A program made the position numbers and the translations under genes. A stretch of DNA of 33,409 nucleotides. Source: Desulfovirgula sp. (GTDB lineage: Bacteria; Bacillota; Desulfotomaculia; Desulfotomaculales; Desulfocucumaceae). The DNA is taken from the NCBI GenBank assembly GCA_020725625.1, contig DYET01000028.1, positions 1 through 33,409 on the forward strand. The letters run 5' to 3'. The notes beneath the pieces are model-generated. The model had not been told where the DNA came from. It worked only from the letters and a program-made list of their open reading frames with translations, and ran no database searches. Numbering within the stretch: the first letter of the stretch is position 1; every line of letters starts with the position of its first letter. Shown here piece by piece: positions 22,927 to 31,947 of the stretch.

Positions 22927-23874
22927 ATGGGTGTTGCAGTGGTGGGAGCGGGAAACTGGGGGAGGAACCTGGTGCGGACCTTTCACCGGCTGGGTGAACT
23001 GGCCGGTGTGGCCGAGGTCGACCTGGAGTTGCGAAAAACCATACATTCACAGTACCCCGGTGTTTTCGTGTGGCGGGAATTTTCGGAACTCCTGGAGAGT
23101 GACGTTCCCGCCCTGGCCATTGCCACCCCGGCCCAGACCCACTACCAGTTGGCCCGGGAAGCCCTGCTGGCGGGAAAAGATGTGTTCGTGGAGAAGCCCA
23201 TGGCCCTTTCCCGGGCCGAGGCCGAAGAACTTCTAAAGTTGGCTACGTCTAAAAACCGCATCCTGATGGCCGGGCACCTGCTGCTGTACCAGCCGGCCAT
23301 CCGGTGGCTTAAAAATCATATTGCGTCCGGCGCCATCGGCGAAATGGCCTGCCTTTACCAGGAAAGACTTAAACTGGGGCGCGTGCGCTCCGCGGAGAAC
23401 GTCCTGTGGAGCTTCGGCGTCCACGATATCGCCGTGCTTCTCTATCTGGTAGGAGAAAAACCGCAGGAAGTCAACGCCGTAGGCCGGTGTTTCCTGCAAG
23501 AAGGAATTGAAGATGACGTCCATGTGCATCTCAAATTCAGCGGCGGCGTTCAGGCCCACTTGCATGTGTCGTGGCTTTGGCCGGAGCAGAGGCGCCGCCT
23601 GGCTATTGTCGGCTCTAAAGCCATGCTTACCTATGATGAACTGTCGCAGGAGGTCGTCCTGCATAAAAAGCGGATAACCCCGGAACTGCGAAATCGGGAT
23701 GAAGGCAGCAAGGTGGTTTTCCGGGGAAATGAAGAACCCCTTTTGCTGGAGTGCCGCCATTTCCTGGAATGTGTGGCGGGGCGCAAAGAGCCCTTGTCTT
23801 GCGGCCGGAGCGCCCTGGAGGTAATCGAGGTCCTGGAGAGGGCCGGAAAACAATTTAGGGAAGATAAAGTATGA
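22927..23874 (+). CDS. wbpB: UDP-GlcNAcA 3-dehydrogenase (WbpB/WlbA-like Gfo/Idh/MocA oxidoreductase)
   Basis: This is a 315-residue Gfo/Idh/MocA oxidoreductase. The Rossmann motif [10 protein letters not shown] is at 5-14 and EKP at 89-91 ([11 protein letters not shown]). The substrate-site helix contains [13 protein letters not shown], where the His-Asp pair is typical of the catalytic centre. Length and order after the 6-dehydrogenase support the 3-dehydrogenase that makes the 3-keto acid from UDP-GlcNAcA. In the known pathway its cofactor is reduced and then recycled with 2-oxoglutarate. It starts at ATG 22927, 31 bp after wbpA. The upstream site (GGAAAGGG) is moderate. Its stop overlaps the next start (ATGA). 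Confidence 0.9.
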   Translation: MGVAVVGAGNWGRNLVRTFHRLGELAGVAEVDLELRKTIHSQYPGVFVWREFSELLESDVPALAIATPAQTHYQLAREALLAGKDVFVEKPMALSRAEAEELLKLATSKNRILMAGHLLLYQPAIRWLKNHIASGAIGEMACLYQERLKLGRVRSAENVLWSFGVHDIAVLLYLVGEKPQEVNAVGRCFLQEGIEDDVHVHLKFSGGVQAHLHVSWLWPEQRRRLAIVGSKAMLTYDELSQEVVLHKKRITPELRNRDEGSKVVFRGNEEPLLLECRHFLECVAGRKEPLSCGRSALEVIEVLERAGKQFREDKV

Positions 23875-24458
23875 GCGAACAGGATTATTTTGTCCACGAA
23901 TCGGCCTGGGTAGATGCCGGGGCCAAAATCGGCAGGGGAACCAAGGTCTGGCACTTCTGTCACGTTATGCCGGGCGCGGAAATAGGCGAAAACTGCAACC
24001 TCGGCCAGAACGTATTCGTGGCCCGGAATGTCAAAATAGGCAACAACGTCAAGATCCAGAACAACGTTTCGGTTTACGAAGGGGTTGTCCTGGAAGACGA
24101 CGTCTTCTGCGGGCCGAGCATGGTCTTTACCAACGTCAAAACGCCCCGGGCGGCATATCCCCGGAATACCGGCAGCGATTATGCCGGGACCCTGGTGAAG
24201 AGAGGGGCTTCCATCGGCGCCAACGCCACAATCGTCTGCGGGGTGACCATCGGCGAATGGGCCTTAATAGCGGCCGGGGCAGTGGTAACAAAAGATGTGC
24301 CGCCTTACGCCCTGGCGGCCGGCGTACCGGCCCGGATTACAGGCTGGGCCTGCGAGTGCGGCGTAACTTTAAAGTTTGCGGGGAATGTCGCTGTATGCAG
24401 TGAATGCGGCAAGAGATATGAAAAGCGAGGAGAAAATAACGTTGAGCGGATTGCCTGA
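23871..24458 (+). CDS. wbpD: WbpD-like N-acetyltransferase (left-handed beta-helix)
   Basis: This is a 195-residue hexapeptide-repeat acyltransferase. Repeats run from about residue 12 to 155 (for example [45 protein letters not shown]), forming a trimeric left-handed beta-helix. H28/H31 in VWHFCHV lie where the family keeps its active-site His. A C-terminal Cys set (C161, C163, C176, C179) resembles a small zinc ribbon, seen in many relatives. The expected reaction is acetyl-CoA-dependent 3-N-acetylation giving UDP-GlcNAc3NAcA. It overlaps wbpB by ATGA and overlaps the next gene by 17 bp, indicating tight translational coupling. Confidence 0.92.
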   Translation: MSEQDYFVHESAWVDAGAKIGRGTKVWHFCHVMPGAEIGENCNLGQNVFVARNVKIGNNVKIQNNVSVYEGVVLEDDVFCGPSMVFTNVKTPRAAYPRNTGSDYAGTLVKRGASIGANATIVCGVTIGEWALIAAGAVVTKDVPPYALAAGVPARITGWACECGVTLKFAGNVAVCSECGKRYEKRGENNVERIA

Positions 24459-25554
24459 GATTCCCGTTTTGGACCTTGCACCCGAGACAGAAGCCCTCTG
24501 GGACGAGCTTATGGCGGCCATCCAGGGTGTCTTGAAGTCGGGCCGGTTCATCATGGGTCCAAATGTGAAAGCCTTTGAACAGGAAGCAGCCGCCTACCTG
24601 GGGGTTAAGTACGCCATAGGGGTGAACTCGGGCACCGATGCCCTGGTTATCGCCTTAAGAGCCGCTGGAATTGGTCCGGGGGATGAAGTCATCACCACTC
24701 CCTTCACCTTCTTTGCCACCGCCGAGGCCGTCAGCCAGGTGGGAGCAACCCCGGTGTTTGTTGATATCGACCCCCGGACTTTCAATATCAACCCTGACCT
24801 TATTGAACCGGCCGTCACCTCCCGCACCAGGGCTGTCTTGCCGGTGCACCTGTACGGCCAGGCGGCCGACATGGACCCCATAATGGAGCTGGCAAGGAAG
24901 TATAATTTAAAGGTCATCGAGGATACCGCCCAGGCCTTCGGCGGGGAGTATAAAGGACGGAAACTCGGCACTATCGGCGACGCCGGGTGTTTTTCCTTTT
25001 TCCCTTCCAAGAACCTGGGCGCCTTCGGCGACGGGGGGCTTATCGCCACCAATGACGGCGAAATTGCGGAAAAGGCCCGCATGCTGCGGGTCCACGGAGC
25101 GAAGAAGAAATATTACAATGAGGTGATTGGCTATAATTCCCGCCTGGACGAGATCCAGGCGGCCATCCTGCGGGTGAAACTGCCGCACATTGATCAGTGG
25201 AACGAGGCCAGGCGGCAGGCGGCAAAGCGTTACGACGAGCTTCTGAAAGAAGTGCCGGGCATAATAACCCCCTACGAAGCCCCGTACGCCAGGCACGTTT
25301 ACCACCAGTACACAGTACGGGTGATGGACGGTAAGCGGGACAAGGTGAAGCTGATAATAGACGAGCAAGGCATCGGCACCATGGTCTACTACCCGGTACC
25401 GGTGCACAAGCTGCCGGCATACGCAGATAACAATTGCCGCCTGCCCGGAGCCGAGCAGGCGGCCGGCGAAGTCCTGTCACTGCCAATCTGGGCGGAGATT
25501 GCCGTTGAAATACAGAAGAAGGTGATTCTATCTTTGAAGGAATTACCTGCTTAA
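24442..25554 (+). CDS. wbpE: WbpE-like PLP-dependent 3-aminotransferase (DegT/DnrJ/EryC1)
   Basis: This is a 370-residue sugar aminotransferase. I choose TTG 24442, preceded by GCGAGGAG at a 9-nt spacing. An ATG at 24418 has a weaker site. The start region [10 protein letters not shown] fits the family. Features: [12 protein letters not shown] (63-74, phosphate contacts), [21 protein letters not shown] (D161 for the PLP ring nitrogen), and the Schiff-base K190 in [16 protein letters not shown]. It should transfer an amino group from glutamate to UDP-3-keto-GlcNAcA, and the product is acetylated by the WbpD-like protein. It is full length. Confidence 0.93.
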   Translation: MSGLPEIPVLDLAPETEALWDELMAAIQGVLKSGRFIMGPNVKAFEQEAAAYLGVKYAIGVNSGTDALVIALRAAGIGPGDEVITTPFTFFATAEAVSQVGATPVFVDIDPRTFNINPDLIEPAVTSRTRAVLPVHLYGQAADMDPIMELARKYNLKVIEDTAQAFGGEYKGRKLGTIGDAGCFSFFPSKNLGAFGDGGLIATNDGEIAEKARMLRVHGAKKKYYNEVIGYNSRLDEIQAAILRVKLPHIDQWNEARRQAAKRYDELLKEVPGIITPYEAPYARHVYHQYTVRVMDGKRDKVKLIIDEQGIGTMVYYPVPVHKLPAYADNNCRLPGAEQAAGEVLSLPIWAEIAVEIQKKVILSLKELPA

Positions 25555-25637
25555 ATAAGTTTTTTAAAAAGCTGGAATGCCTTCTACCCAAAGGACATTT
25601 TATCCGTAATGTAACCATACTAGGCGGAGGAACAGCC

Positions 25638-26834
25638 TTGGGGCAGGGGCTGGTGGTGCTGGCGTTGCCTTTGCTGACCAGGCTCTATACTCCGGAGGAC
25701 TTCGGTGTACTGGCAGTTTACGTATCGATCCTTTCCATCCTGGTGGTAGTGGCCAGCCTACGCTATGAGCTGGCTATACCTTTACCTGAAAGTAATGAGG
25801 ATGCTGCCAATTTGATTGCTCTTTCCCTCTGGATCGTGCTGGCCATGTCTCTGACAGTAGGCCTTATAATATGGTTATTATTTGACCAGATTGTAGTTTG
25901 GACAAAGATACCGGCGTTAAGACACTATCTTTGGCTTCTTCCTCTAAGTCTATTAGGAGCTGGGACTTATAAGGTTCTTAACTATTTTGCAGTACGTCAA
26001 AGAGCCTTTGGTCCAATTGCCTACACCAAGATTAGCCAGAGCCTAGGGCAAGTATTGACTCAACTGGGATTTGGTTTTTTGAACCTAGGTTCTTTGGGGC
26101 TGCTGGTGGGTGACGTAGTCGGAAGGATAGGCGGAAGTGGTACCCTAACTTGGTTGGCTTTAAAATGGATTCCTGATTGGCGTAAAGTTATATCACGAAA
26201 AGGTATTTTTCGGGTAGCTTATTGTTATCGCCGCTTCCCAATGCTTTCTAGTTGCTCTGCCATACTCAATAGTGCGGGGCTCCAATTGCCCGCACTGCTG
26301 CTTGCTGCATTCTATGGCCCTCAGGTCGCAGGTTGGTTTGCTTTGGGACAAAGGGTGATTGGGTTGCCTGTAAGCCTGGTTGAACAGGCAGTGGCGCAGG
26401 TATACTTGGGTGAGGCCTCCCGACTTAGGCGGGAAGACCCATTAGCCCTACACTCTCTGTTCTTACAAGTTGTTAAAAAGCTCCTTATGGTAAGCGTGTT
26501 ACCGATTGCTTTATTAGGTTTTGCTGGTCCCTGGCTGTTTGCATTAGTGTTTGGTTCCGAATGGCAAGTTGCAGGAACATATACACAGATTTTATCATTG
26601 ATGTTTTTGTTTGATTTTGTAGTGTTTCCTATTTCACAAACCCTTAACTTGTTGGAAAAGCAAGATGTTCAGTTGGGCTGGGATATTGCGCGATTAGTCG
26701 TTGTAAATGGGGGTTTGTTTTTGGCGGGGTTATATGGATTAAGTCATCAGTTAGCGGTAGGCATTTATGGAGTGAGCATGGCGTTTATGTATACGATTCT
26801 GGGGCTATTATCACTTAAGGCTATACAATCGTAG
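25638..26834 (+). CDS. Wzx-type polysaccharide flippase
   Basis: This is a polytopic membrane protein of the polysaccharide transport/Wzx group (MATE-like fold) with about 12 hydrophobic helices. It should flip the undecaprenyl-linked repeat unit across the cytoplasmic membrane. The family N-terminus is recognisable (FIRNVTILGGG, then ALPLLTRLYTPEDFG), but the first half of it is encoded upstream of TTG 25638. The frame stays open back to TGA 25506-25508 and holds no ATG, GTG or TTG in that part. Only ATC at 25530 (with AAGGTGAT upstream) or CTG at 25572 could start a full-length product of about 430 residues. TTG 25638 has GGAGGA before it and gives 398 residues. The DNA becomes AT-rich within this gene. 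Confidence 0.88.
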   Translation: MGQGLVVLALPLLTRLYTPEDFGVLAVYVSILSILVVVASLRYELAIPLPESNEDAANLIALSLWIVLAMSLTVGLIIWLLFDQIVVWTKIPALRHYLWLLPLSLLGAGTYKVLNYFAVRQRAFGPIAYTKISQSLGQVLTQLGFGFLNLGSLGLLVGDVVGRIGGSGTLTWLALKWIPDWRKVISRKGIFRVAYCYRRFPMLSSCSAILNSAGLQLPALLLAAFYGPQVAGWFALGQRVIGLPVSLVEQAVAQVYLGEASRLRREDPLALHSLFLQVVKKLLMVSVLPIALLGFAGPWLFALVFGSEWQVAGTYTQILSLMFLFDFVVFPISQTLNLLEKQDVQLGWDIARLVVVNGGLFLAGLYGLSHQLAVGIYGVSMAFMYTILGLLSLKAIQS

Positions 26835-26851
26835 CTTGGAAAGTGGGATAA

Positions 26852-28108
26852 ATGATTACTGTGAGGTTAAAACCGCTGCTACTTTTTTCTGGAACATCGA
26901 GCTTGCTCGGTGGTATTCTTTCGCTAGAAACATTTTTTGTCTTGTTTCTTTTTGCCGGTCTGTATAAGGCAGACTCACGCTTTAACTGGGTTTCAGTAGA
27001 CTTAACAGCCTTATTTGCTGCACTTATCTTAGCGTGGGGTTTTTATATTTTCTTTATCTGCGGTTTAAAGGTGAAGAGGAATGCATTAAATCTGCTTATT
27101 ATCTTTATTTTATTTATTAGTTGTGCTTTTTTAAGCTTGATTTATACGCCAGGTTTTGCTTATGCTCGTCAAAAAGTTCTTTATATTTCAACACTTAATT
27201 TGTTAGCCTTTACAATTGCTGCTTTAATTATTGCCTCTAGCCGTGCCCGTATAAAACGTTTTATGATGGCTTTGATAGTTTTTTCTATAGTTATGTTTGT
27301 TGAGGTATTTAAAAATTATCTCCAATCAGGAGGCATAGGTTTTGTTACAGCCTTTAATACAAACTACTTAGGAGTCGGGCGAGTACTTGGTCTTGGGGCC
27401 ATTTTATGGTTATCTATTTTTCTCTTCACAAAAAAACTGATTTGGCGCATATTCTCTATAGGTGCTTTAGCCTTCTATTTATTTCTTATGTTTGTCTCGG
27501 GAGGGCGTGGTCCTGTTGTAGCTTTTATCTCAACCTCCTTAATGTTTTTATTATTAGGCTTCCTTCCTGGGAAAACAGTGAGATACTATAGGTTTAGCTT
27601 TCGCCTGATAGGGTTATGGATATTGTTAATTATATTTCTTTTAATGTTCATTTCCCCATTATCGACTACAACATTACAAAGGTTTTTAGTTATTTATGAG
27701 GATCCAAGTCACGGATATTCAGTCGCGGTCCGTCTTGAATATTATAAAGACGCGTTTCACTATTGGTTAGCTAGTCCCATATGGGGACATGGAATAGGTA
27801 GTTGGCCTATTCTGGAAGGCGAAGAAGATACACGAAAATATCCTCACAACATTTTTTTGGAAATTGCTGTTGAACTTGGTCTGATAGGTGTATGTCTATT
27901 TATGGGGTTTCTTTTTTATGGGCTGAAGTGTTTGGGAGATTTGGATAGAGTTCGTAGCGATCCTCTAAAAATGACCACGCTAATGCTGCTTATAAATATG
28001 ATTGTGAATGCACAATTCAGCGGAGACCTTCATGATAATCGAGTCTTGTTCGCTTTGGTAGGACTTATAACGATGACTGATCAGGCAAACATGAAGCGAA
28101 AATCTTAG
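26852..28108 (+). CDS. Wzy-like polymerase / O-antigen ligase family protein
   Basis: This is a 418-residue, very hydrophobic protein with about 10-12 TM helices and one larger outer loop. The loop holds the Wzy_C/O-antigen ligase signature: HYWLASPIWGHGIGSW, then YPHNIFLEIAVELGLIG at about 325-350. Basic residues such as R219-G-P (SGGRGPVVAF) also fit. It should polymerise flipped repeat units on the outer face, working with the flippase and the Wzz-like protein. The gene is strongly AT-rich with A/T-ending codons, quite unlike the flanking genes, which suggests acquisition. ATG 26852 follows GGAAAGTGGG. There is a 17-bp gap after the flippase. Confidence 0.88.
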   Translation: MITVRLKPLLLFSGTSSLLGGILSLETFFVLFLFAGLYKADSRFNWVSVDLTALFAALILAWGFYIFFICGLKVKRNALNLLIIFILFISCAFLSLIYTPGFAYARQKVLYISTLNLLAFTIAALIIASSRARIKRFMMALIVFSIVMFVEVFKNYLQSGGIGFVTAFNTNYLGVGRVLGLGAILWLSIFLFTKKLIWRIFSIGALAFYLFLMFVSGGRGPVVAFISTSLMFLLLGFLPGKTVRYYRFSFRLIGLWILLIIFLLMFISPLSTTTLQRFLVIYEDPSHGYSVAVRLEYYKDAFHYWLASPIWGHGIGSWPILEGEEDTRKYPHNIFLEIAVELGLIGVCLFMGFLFYGLKCLGDLDRVRSDPLKMTTLMLLINMIVNAQFSGDLHDNRVLFALVGLITMTDQANMKRKS

Positions 28109-28195
28109 GGAAGCGGGCCCGCCGGCTTGTCATGGAAAACTATACTTGGAAGAAGAACGCCGAGAAGACCATTGAGGTTTACAAAGAGGTGTTGC

Positions 28196-29302
28196 GTGAT
28201 TAAGATATGCATCCTTACCACGGTTCATCCATCGTTTGATACGCGCATCTTTCATAAGCAGGCGAAATCACTGGTAAATGCGGGCTACGATGTGATCTTG
28301 ATCGTCCAGAACGAAAAGAGTGAGGTGGTGGATGGAGTAAATATTATCACTTTGCCTAGGCCAAGGACTCGGTTTGTTCGCATGTTTGGCCTTACCTGGC
28401 GGGCCTTCTTCATGGCACGCCGGGAGCGGGCAGACATTTACCACTTTCACGATCCCGAACTCATTCCCGTCGGGCTGCTACTTAAGCTCCAGGGCAAGCG
28501 GCTGATCTACGATGTTCACGAGGACCTACCCAAACAGATCCTCAACAAAGACTGGATACCGCGACCTCTACGCAAGCTTGTAGCAGGAGCGGCACGCTTA
28601 GCTGAGGAGTTGGCGGCTTGGGCTTTTGATGGCATTGTTGTCGCTACGCAAGCCATTGCCAAACGCTTCCTGGCAAGCAAGACAGTAATAGTGCAGAACT
28701 TTCCTATCCCTAATGAGCTGGTAGTGCTAAATTCTATACCGTACCAGAGCCGTTCAGCCAAGATAATCTATGTTGGCGGCATTACCGCGATACGGGGCAT
28801 CCGGGAAATGGTTCAGGCTATAAGCCTGCTGCCAGAGAGTTCGAATGCAAGTCTGGTTCTCGTTGGAGAGTTTTCTCCACAAGCTTTAGAAGTAGAAATG
28901 CGCAGTTTATCCGGTTGGAAACGCGTAAAGTTTATAGGCTGGCAAGATCGACCCTCCTTGGGACGACTGCTGGGAGAGGCGCGAGCCGGGTTAGTTGTGT
29001 TGCATCCGAGACTCAACTACCTAGAGGCATGGCCTGTAAAACTTTTCGAGTATATGTCCGTGGGGCTACCGGTAATCGCCTCCGATTTTCCTTTATGGCG
29101 AGAAATTGTGGAGGGTGAACGATGCGGGTTGGTGGTGAACCCTTTGGATCCCAGGGCAATAGCAGAGGCAATCCAGTATTTGCTATCCCATCCAGAGGAG
29201 GCCGAGGAGATGGGTAAGCGCGGACAGCAAGCGGTAAAAGAACGTTACAATTGGGACATCGAAAAGGAGAAGCTGCTATCGTTATATCGGAAGCTGACCT
29301 AA
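28196..29302 (+). CDS. GT4-family glycosyltransferase
   Basis: This is a 368-residue GT-B glycosyltransferase. I start it at GTG 28196 (MIKICILTTVHPSFDTRIFHK), which has AGAGGT five bases before. The earlier TTG at 28127 adds a non-homologous basic stretch. The N-terminal domain shows HPSFDTRIF and YHFHDPELIPVG. The C-terminal domain shows IIYVGGITAIRGI and the nucleotide-sugar EX7E motif (EAWPVKLFE) followed by MSVGLPVIAS. Donor and acceptor are not predictable. It probably adds one sugar to the lipid-linked repeat unit at the cytoplasmic face. Confidence 0.9.
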   Translation: MIKICILTTVHPSFDTRIFHKQAKSLVNAGYDVILIVQNEKSEVVDGVNIITLPRPRTRFVRMFGLTWRAFFMARRERADIYHFHDPELIPVGLLLKLQGKRLIYDVHEDLPKQILNKDWIPRPLRKLVAGAARLAEELAAWAFDGIVVATQAIAKRFLASKTVIVQNFPIPNELVVLNSIPYQSRSAKIIYVGGITAIRGIREMVQAISLLPESSNASLVLVGEFSPQALEVEMRSLSGWKRVKFIGWQDRPSLGRLLGEARAGLVVLHPRLNYLEAWPVKLFEYMSVGLPVIASDFPLWREIVEGERCGLVVNPLDPRAIAEAIQYLLSHPEEAEEMGKRGQQAVKERYNWDIEKEKLLSLYRKLT

Positions 29303-29315
29303 GGAGTACGAGAGA

Positions 29316-30020
29316 ATGCGTCGTTTGTGGCCTCTGCTCAAAGAGCTGCCGACTTTGCAAAAGGTCGAAATTCAGATGTGGGGTGGAGAGGAGTCCGCCC
29401 AGATTTATCGATATTTTACCCGTTTACATCCCCGATACTGGATTATTCGCAACAAGGTTTGGGGAGTAGCGTTAGCCCCTTTGCCGAATACCTTTGAAGA
29501 ATACTTACGTGGTAAAGACAAACAGGCCCTGCGGACCAACCGTAAACGCGCACTTACTGAAGGCTTCTACTTCGGCCAATTCGCTCCGGCGGAGCGCATA
29601 GAGGAGATGCTGGAAATAAACCGTTCTATGCCAATGCGACAGGGGAAGCCTATGGCTAAGAGCTACGTTGAGGAGCAGGAACTTGGTGCTTACCTTGAAG
29701 GAATACCCAGCATGTATGGGGTTTTCAACGCAGAGGGGCGCCTTAGGGCCTATGCTTACGTCCCCGTTTGTGGCGAGGTGGGTGTGGTCTCCCGGCTTCT
29801 AGGCCATGAGGAGGACCTCAACAAGGGTATCATGTACCTGTTATTGAGCGAGGTTATTGGCCATCTAATCGAGCTGAAGCAAAAGCAAGGGGTTCCACGA
29901 TGGCTCATGTACGACACTTTTTTTGGGGCCTCGCCTGGCTTGCGTTACTTTAAGGAGCGAATGGGTTTCAAGCCGTACCGGGTTAGGTGGTCATGGTGTT
30001 CAACGTGTTTAAAGGAATAG
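29316..30020 (+). CDS. FemAB/BioF2-like GNAT-fold protein
   Basis: This is a 234-residue protein with ATG after AAGGAG. The centre has a basic helix LRTNRKRALTEGFYFGQF (about 72-90) and MPMRQGKPM. The C-terminal half gives a GNAT-like core (MYGVFNAEGRLRAYAYVPV, EEDLNKGIMYLLLSEVI, GASPGLRYFKERMGFKPYRVRW). This pattern fits the FemAB/BioF2-like acyl- or aminoacyltransferase group found in polysaccharide clusters. It may acylate, or add an amino acid to, a sugar amine. It lacks the first of the two GNAT repeats of true FemX-length proteins (about 330 residues), so it may be a compact form. It is translationally coupled to the next gene (28-bp overlap). Confidence 0.65.
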   Translation: MRRLWPLLKELPTLQKVEIQMWGGEESAQIYRYFTRLHPRYWIIRNKVWGVALAPLPNTFEEYLRGKDKQALRTNRKRALTEGFYFGQFAPAERIEEMLEINRSMPMRQGKPMAKSYVEEQELGAYLEGIPSMYGVFNAEGRLRAYAYVPVCGEVGVVSRLLGHEEDLNKGIMYLLLSEVIGHLIELKQKQGVPRWLMYDTFFGASPGLRYFKERMGFKPYRVRWSWCSTCLKE

Positions 30021-30820
30021 CCTGCAGGTTTTATTCCGACTTCCTTCTTCCAAACCGTTTAAGTGAGTGGCGTCATCTGCTTGAGCAAGCTTTAGCTAGC
30101 GGATACGAGATGCATTCGGTTAAATCATTTTGGCAAATTTTGAGAAACGAAAGGATAAGATTCGGTTCAAAGTACCTGGTGGTTCGACATGACATAGACA
30201 CCGATGTGTATACGGCACGGCAAATGTGGGAGATAGAAAAATGCTTGAATGTGCGGACTTCTTATTACTTCCGCTTATGTACCCTTGACATCGATCTAAT
30301 GCGCGAGATTGAGGCCGGGGGTGGCGAAGCAAGCTATCATTATGAGGAGCTTGCCATATACGCCAAAAGCAAGGATCTCGCTAGCCGAAAAGCGGTATTG
30401 AGTCACTTGGACATCATTCGAAGGATATTTGCCCAGAACCTGAAGCGTTTACGTGAGTGGACCGGTATTCCTATGCGTATTGTGGCCTCTCACGGCGATT
30501 GGATAAACCGCAGGCTGGGTCTGCCTAATTGGGTTATCCTGGAAGATCGAGCTTTTCGTATAGAAGTAGAGGTTGATCTAGAAGTATATGATCATGAGTT
30601 CATGCGCTTTGTGACGAGCCGTCATTCGGACGCACCTTATCCAGCTTTCTGGAAACCCAGGGACCCGTTAGATGCTATACAAGCTGGAGACCCAATTGTG
30701 TACATTTTGGTACATCCCCGACATTGGAGGGCAAACTTGCATGTGAACCTCGTAGATGACCTGTCTAGGTTATGGGAGGGTGCAGTTTTTTACTTCAGGA
30801 CATTGGGGAGAGGTGAATGA
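29993..30820 (+). CDS. NodB-like polysaccharide deacetylase-fold protein
   Basis: This is a 275-residue protein from ATG 29993. GTG 29987 or GTG 29996 are equally possible around the AGGTGG site. The motif YLVVRHDIDTD (about 60-70) matches the first metal/catalytic Asp-Asp motif of NodB/WalW-type deacetylases. Further family-like pieces are TSYYFRLCT, EIEAGGGEASYHYEEL, and IVASHGDWINRRLG with a His. The C-terminal HPRHWRAN is the usual final His segment. No signal peptide is visible, so it would act in the cytoplasm on a nucleotide sugar or lipid-linked sugar. It overlaps the FemAB/GNAT-like gene by about 28 bp and the epimerase by an ATGA. That arrangement suggests a deacetylate-then-reacylate pair (inference). 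Confidence 0.75.
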   Translation: MVFNVFKGIACRFYSDFLLPNRLSEWRHLLEQALASGYEMHSVKSFWQILRNERIRFGSKYLVVRHDIDTDVYTARQMWEIEKCLNVRTSYYFRLCTLDIDLMREIEAGGGEASYHYEELAIYAKSKDLASRKAVLSHLDIIRRIFAQNLKRLREWTGIPMRIVASHGDWINRRLGLPNWVILEDRAFRIEVEVDLEVYDHEFMRFVTSRHSDAPYPAFWKPRDPLDAIQAGDPIVYILVHPRHWRANLHVNLVDDLSRLWEGAVFYFRTLGRGE

Positions 30821-31923
30821 AGCTAATCGCGATTGTTGGTGCGCGTCCCCAGTTCATCAAGGCGGCGGCCGTTTCCCGAGTGCTACGGGCTACTCCTGGT
30901 GTGCAGGAAATGTTGGTCCACACCGGGCAGCATTACGACGAAAACATGTCCGAGGTTTTTTTCCGTGAACTGGAGATTCCCGAGCCCGATTATAACCTGG
31001 GGATCGGTTCCGGTTCTCACGGGGCACAAACGGGCCGGATGCTCGAGTCTATTGAGGAAGTGCTGTTTAAGGAAAAACCCGACAGGGTTATAGTTTACGG
31101 TGACACCAATTCCACCCTAGCCGGAGCTCTGGCGGCGGTTAAGCTACACATCCCGGTGGCTCACATAGAAGCAGGCCTGCGCTCCTTCAACCAGCGTATG
31201 CCCGAGGAGGTCAACCGGGTGCTTACCGATCACTCCTCAGACCTGCTATTCGCCCCTACCCAGGTGGCGTTGGAAAACCTGCTCAGGGAGGGTATTGCCG
31301 AGGAACGAATTCATCTGGTGGGCGACGTGATGTACGACGCAGCTCTCTACTACGGTGAAAAGGCGCGCCGGGAAAGCCGTGTGCTGGAAAGGCTGGAGTT
31401 GAAGCCGAAGAGCTATGTTCTGGTTACCATCCACCGGGCCGAAAATACCGACGACTCCCTAAGGCTACGGGCCATCGTGGAGGGCCTTAGAGAGGTTGGG
31501 AAGAATGTTCCGGTGGTCTTCCCCGTTCACCCACGTACCCGCAAGGCTTTGGAACGCTACAGATTACTTGAGGTGGCCGAGGCCCGTTTGCGCCTGATTG
31601 ACCCGGTGGGATACCTGGATATGGTTATGCTGGAGCAGAACGCCCGTCTTATCGCTACCGATTCTGGCGGGGTTCAGAAGGAAGCTTTCTTTTATCGGGT
31701 TCCCTGCGTGACATTACGCGAAGAAACCGAGTGGTTAGAGCTGGTCGATCTTGGCTGGAACAAACTGGTTTCCCCCATAATGCCTGAGGGAGTTGTAGAA
31801 GGGATTTTGAACAGTTTATACGCTCCCCGGGGAATTGAAGAAAATCCATATGGTGATGGCAACAGTGGGGAATTAATTGCAAAATGCTTGTTTAACTTCC
31901 AAGTAGATTTATCCAACACTTGA
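30817..31923 (+). CDS. wbpI: UDP-HexNAc 2-epimerase (WbpI/WecB type)
   Basis: This is a 368-residue non-hydrolysing 2-epimerase of GT-B fold. Features: IVGARPQFIKAAA (6-18), HTGQHYDENMS, YGDTNSTLAGA, HIEAGLRSFNQRMPEEVNR (catalytic Asp/Glu/His region), TIHRAENTD, and TDSGGVQKEAFF, the UDP-binding loop. WecB converts UDP-GlcNAc to UDP-ManNAc. WbpI uses the 2,3-diacetamido glucuronate. The neighbouring wbpA, wbpB, wbpD and wbpE homologues make the WbpI role more likely here, but sequence inspection alone does not separate the two. It starts with ATGA overlap after the NodB-like gene. Confidence 0.88.
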   Translation: MKLIAIVGARPQFIKAAAVSRVLRATPGVQEMLVHTGQHYDENMSEVFFRELEIPEPDYNLGIGSGSHGAQTGRMLESIEEVLFKEKPDRVIVYGDTNSTLAGALAAVKLHIPVAHIEAGLRSFNQRMPEEVNRVLTDHSSDLLFAPTQVALENLLREGIAEERIHLVGDVMYDAALYYGEKARRESRVLERLELKPKSYVLVTIHRAENTDDSLRLRAIVEGLREVGKNVPVVFPVHPRTRKALERYRLLEVAEARLRLIDPVGYLDMVMLEQNARLIATDSGGVQKEAFFYRVPCVTLREETEWLELVDLGWNKLVSPIMPEGVVEGILNSLYAPRGIEENPYGDGNSGELIAKCLFNFQVDLSNT

Positions 31924-31947
31924 GCAAGGTTATTCGGGAGATCGTTG

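Noticed and set aside
28090-28130. GC-rich palindrome (GCGGGCCCGC) between the Wzy-like and GT4 genes as a terminator
   Set aside because: No T tract follows, and the genes are in one coupled row. It is more likely a junction scar or chance.
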